From contig JAENYN010000027.1 in assembly GCA_016841765.1 (NCBI GenBank), positions 1 through 62,761 on the forward strand: a stretch of 62,761 nt of DNA, written 5' to 3'. Positions 59,027 through 62,761 of the stretch are shown here, piece by piece (the first letter of the stretch is position 1; the number at the start of each line of letters is the position of its first letter). A model generated the notes under the pieces. It did not search any database. It was not told the DNA's origin and worked only from the letters and a program-made list of their open reading frames with translations. Made by a program: the position numbers and the translations under genes. This DNA comes from Guptibacillus hwajinpoensis. Its GTDB lineage: Bacteria > Bacillota > Bacilli > Bacillales > Bacillaceae_O.

Positions 59027-59553
59027 CGGAGTCTTCAGCTTATATCGCCCTCGGATCGAATGTCGGCGACCGTGCCGGCTTTTTACAGCAGGCCCTGCGA
59101 AAGATCGACAAAACAGAAGGCATCACGATTACCGGGACATCCTCCATCTATGAAACAGATCCGGTCGGCTACACGGACCAGGGCCGTTTCTTGAATATGG
59201 CCATTCAAGTGGTGACCGATCTCACGCCGTTCCAATTGTTGGATAGGCTTCTTCAAATCGAGCAGGAAAGCGGGAGAACGAGAGATGTCAGATGGGGCCC
59301 GCGCACATTAGACCTTGACATTTTGCTCTATAACCAAGAAAATATTGAAACAGAGCGGTTGATCATTCCACATCCGCGGATGACCGGCCGGGCTTTTGTC
59401 ATGATTCCATTAGTCGAAATCGATCCGAATGTCCGCATACCGGCTATTGAACAATCGCTGCCGGCATTGATCGATGAACTGCCAGATAAAGAAGGAGTAC
59501 ACATATGGAAGCAGAAAAATGGGGCCGCAGAATACGGGCTTTTCGAAAGCTGA
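59023..59553 (+). CDS. folK: HPPK, 6-hydroxymethyl-dihydropterin pyrophosphokinase
   Basis: A 176-aa kinase that transfers pyrophosphate from ATP to the pterin. It has IALGSNVGDRAGFLQQAL, SSIYETDPVGYTDQGRFLNM and the HPPK signature RWGPRTLDLDILLY. The start overlaps folB and its end overlaps yazB by 49 nt. Confidence 0.96.
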   Translation: MTESSAYIALGSNVGDRAGFLQQALRKIDKTEGITITGTSSIYETDPVGYTDQGRFLNMAIQVVTDLTPFQLLDRLLQIEQESGRTRDVRWGPRTLDLDILLYNQENIETERLIIPHPRMTGRAFVMIPLVEIDPNVRIPAIEQSLPALIDELPDKEGVHIWKQKNGAAEYGLFES

Positions 59554-59708
59554 AAGGCTATACACAGGAAGAATTTGCAAAGGAAACCGGCATTTCCCTT
59601 TCCATATTTGGAGAAATCGAAAGAGGAAATCGCAAGCCTTCATCCCAAACGTTGCTTCTCATATCCGAAAAACTGGGTGTGCCGGTAGACGAATTGACGC
59701 CTGATTAA
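59505..59708 (+). CDS. yazB: Small XRE-type HTH protein YazB
   Basis: A 67-aa protein that is a single HTH domain: WGRRIRAFRKLKGYTQEEFA, KETGISLSIFGEIERGNRKP. It is found at this place in the folate operon of Bacillus; the target is unknown. The start lies within folK, preceded by AAGAAGGAG. Confidence 0.92.
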   Translation: MEAEKWGRRIRAFRKLKGYTQEEFAKETGISLSIFGEIERGNRKPSSQTLLLISEKLGVPVDELTPD

Positions 59709-59728
59709 AAATGAAAGAGGTGAAGACC

Positions 59729-60727
59729 ATGTTCAAAATCGGCGATATCGAACTGAAAAACCGAGTCGTACTCGCACCGATGGCTGGTGTTTGCAACTCG
59801 GCATTCCGCCTGACCGTCAAAGAGTTCGGGGCAGGGCTTGTCTGTGCCGAAATGGTGAGTGACAAGGGGATTCTGTTCAATAACGAAAAAACGATGAACA
59901 TGCTTTATATAGATGAGCGGGAAAAACCGCTGAGCCTGCAGATTTTCGGCGGGGAAAAAGACACACTGGTCGAGGCTGCCAAATTCGTGGATAAAAACAC
60001 AACAGCCGATATTATCGATATAAACATGGGGTGCCCGGTCCCGAAAATCACCAAATGTGATGCCGGATCTAAATGGCTGCTGCAGCCTGAAAAAATCTAT
60101 GAACTCGTTTCCGAGGTCGTCGATGCCGTCGACAAGCCGGTGACAGTGAAAATGAGGATGGGTTGGGATGACAAAACAATCTATGCCATCGAAAACGCCC
60201 GCGCCGTTGAACGGGCAGGCGGAAAAGCCGTATCCCTTCATGGCCGCACACGCGTCCAGATGTATGAAGGGCAAGCCAATTGGAATATCCTCAAAGACGT
60301 CAAAGAAGCAGTAAGCATTCCGGTCATCGGAAACGGTGATGTAAATACACCGCAGGATGCCAAGCGCATGCTCGATACAACCGGAGTCGACGGCGTCATG
60401 ATCGGAAGGGCTGCACTCGGCAACCCATGGATGATATACCGGACGGTCAAGTTCCTTGAAACAGGAGAACTCATCGATGAACCGACCGCCCGTGAAAAAA
60501 TTGATGTATGCATCCTTCATATGGACCGCCTGATTGATTTGAAGAACGAGCATGTTGCCGTTATGGAAATGCGCAAGCACGCAGCCTGGTACTTGAAGGG
60601 ACTGCGCGGCAACGCAAAAGTCCGCAACAAAATCAATGAATGCAGCACAAGAGAAGAAATTGTCGATCTTCTGAACGGCTATGTTGAAAAGGTCGAAGCG
60701 GAACAGGCGGACATCCAGGCCGGGTAA
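59729..60727 (+). CDS. dusB: tRNA-dihydrouridine synthase B
   Basis: A 332-aa FMN-dependent TIM-barrel enzyme (YacF). It has LAPMAGVCNSAFR, the catalytic Cys in NMGCPVPKITKCDAGSKWLL, VKMRMGWDD, HGRTRVQMYEG and MIGRAALGNPW. It reduces uridines in the D loop of tRNA. The ATG at 59729 has AGAGGTGA 6 nt upstream; the ATG at 59711 is less likely. Confidence 0.95.
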   Translation: MFKIGDIELKNRVVLAPMAGVCNSAFRLTVKEFGAGLVCAEMVSDKGILFNNEKTMNMLYIDEREKPLSLQIFGGEKDTLVEAAKFVDKNTTADIIDINMGCPVPKITKCDAGSKWLLQPEKIYELVSEVVDAVDKPVTVKMRMGWDDKTIYAIENARAVERAGGKAVSLHGRTRVQMYEGQANWNILKDVKEAVSIPVIGNGDVNTPQDAKRMLDTTGVDGVMIGRAALGNPWMIYRTVKFLETGELIDEPTAREKIDVCILHMDRLIDLKNEHVAVMEMRKHAAWYLKGLRGNAKVRNKINECSTREEIVDLLNGYVEKVEAEQADIQAG

Positions 60728-60736
60728 GGGAATCGT

Positions 60737-60765
60737 TTGACAGCCGGCCTGCGCTAGCCTATAAT
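60737..60765 (+). promoter_or_regulatory. lysS promoter, consensus sigma-A
   Basis: Perfect TTGACA and TATAAT with a 17-bp spacer, just after dusB. It gives lysS a leader of about 130 nt with two small hairpins. Confidence 0.9.
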
Positions 60766-60790
60766 ACCCATATTGATTGTCGGATTTTAT

Positions 60791-60813
60791 ACTGCCAGGA
60801 GACTGGCAGTTTT
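60791..60813 (+). terminator. Terminator-like hairpin in the lysS leader
   Basis: ACTGCCAG pairs with CTGGCAGT around GAGA and is followed by TTTTGTTCGTTTT. It lies about 20 nt after the predicted lysS start point. It may end dusB transcription or attenuate lysS. A second weak hairpin (GACCA/TGGTC, 60855-60873) follows. No T-box motif is present. Confidence 0.6.
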
Positions 60814-60863
60814 GTTCGTTTTAGAATAACCCAGCTGTAAATAACTGTCCAAAAGACCACTAG

Positions 60864-62399
<1,536 letters not shown>

Positions 62400-62403
62400 T
62401 GGA

Positions 62404-62432
62404 AAAGGCCCGCCGGTTAAGGCGGGCTTTTT
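62404..62432 (+). terminator. lysS terminator
   Basis: GCCCGCC pairs with GGCGGGC, extended by AAAAG/CTTTTT. It lies just after the stop. Confidence 0.93.
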
Positions 62433-62652
62433 GGTGTCTGATTGTCACGTTATAAAAATCAGTCCGATGAATGTGGTATTACATTGTTCGATTAACAGGA
62501 CGTGATCTGGAAGAGTTTTAGTAAAGCATTAAGGTATTCTTGGATAACATTATTTTAAATTCAGCCTTGCATTCAGCAGCGGGTCGTGTTAAATTAGTAT
62601 TCGCTGCTAAATTGCCGGGTTGCCTGGCAAGCCGCAGCAGATGAAAAAAGTG

Positions 62653-62681
62653 TTGACTTTATATGGTCAGCGTGGTATATT
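62653..62681 (+). promoter_or_regulatory. rRNA operon promoter
   Basis: TTGACT and TATATT are 17 bp apart. The following leader identifies it as an rrn promoter. The stretch 62433-62652 shows no gene; a TTGCCTGGCAA fragment of the palindrome family lies at 62618-62628. Confidence 0.8.
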
Positions 62682-62687
62682 AATAAA

Positions 62688-62761
62688 GTCGCTATTAAAG
62701 CGACGGCAACGAAATTGTTCTTTGAAAACTAAACAAAAGTCAAGCGCGTCTAAAGAATTTT
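62688..62761 (+). other. rRNA operon leader (16S gene begins beyond the window)
   Basis: GTCGC-TATTAAA-GCGAC forms a small leader hairpin. TGTTCTTTGAAAACTAAACA, the boxA/antitermination segment typical of Bacillus rrn leaders, follows. The window ends just before the expected 16S 5' end. Confidence 0.8.

Overview
This window comes from the chromosome of a Bacillus-type, endospore-forming Firmicute. I cannot name genus or species. It is the oriC-proximal block that in Bacillus subtilis runs from an rRNA operon through csfB, yaaO, tmk, holB, abrB, metS, spoVG, mfd, spoIIE, ftsH and the folate genes to lysS and the next rRNA operon. Gene order is almost entirely conserved. The left end holds the last bases of a 23S gene, a 5S gene and its terminator. 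The right end holds an rrn promoter and leader, so two co-directional rRNA operons flank the block. Nearly all genes lie on the plus strand, away from the presumed origin. The exceptions are a lipoprotein gene, abrB and one small membrane-protein gene.

Layout: 1-266 is the end of an rRNA operon. 267-4411 is an accessory stretch: about 1 kb without a convincing gene but carrying five copies of a 17-bp palindrome, then an HTH/coiled-coil protein gene, an orphan ABC-type binding lipoprotein on the minus strand, and the sporulation regulator gin/csfB. 4412-11741 is yaaO-tmk-darA-yaaR-holB-ricT-yabA-yabB-yazA-rsmI. 11892-24086 is abrB (minus), metG, tatD-type DNase, yabE, rnmV-ksgA, yabG, veg, sspF, ispE, purR-ridA and spoVG. 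24546-33280 is glmU-prs-ctc-pth-fin-mfd-spoVT. 33775-39686 is yabM-yabN-rqcP-yabP-yabQ-divIC-yabR. Then come tRNA-Met and tRNA-Glu, a small membrane protein (minus), spoIIE-yabS-yabT, tilS-hpt-ftsH and coaX-hslO-yacD-cysK. The last block is the folate operon pabB-pabA-pabC-folP-folB-folK-yazB-dusB, then lysS.

Most genes are housekeeping (translation, replication, repair, cell-wall and nucleotide precursors, folate, cysteine) interleaved with sporulation genes. Several promoters can be read directly: sigma-A (veg tandem pair, yabR, tRNA, lysS, rrn), sigma-H (spoVG), sigma-B (ctc), sigma-K (yabG), sigma-G-like (sspF, spoVT), a 21-bp-spacer promoter at spoIIE, tandem 0A boxes at abrB, and inverted PurBoxes at purR.

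The most unusual content is non-coding: (i) the 17-bp palindrome array beside the HTH/coiled-coil gene, which looks like an operator or centromere-like array; (ii) an iteron-like array of about eleven GGCGTGAA motifs at 21-bp period between cysK and pabB; (iii) a roughly 100-nt interspersed repeat ending in a hairpin, three full copies and one partial; (iv) REP-like TGCCAGGCA palindromes and 47-nt elements; and (v) two further interspersed repeat families of the kind common in Bacillaceae.
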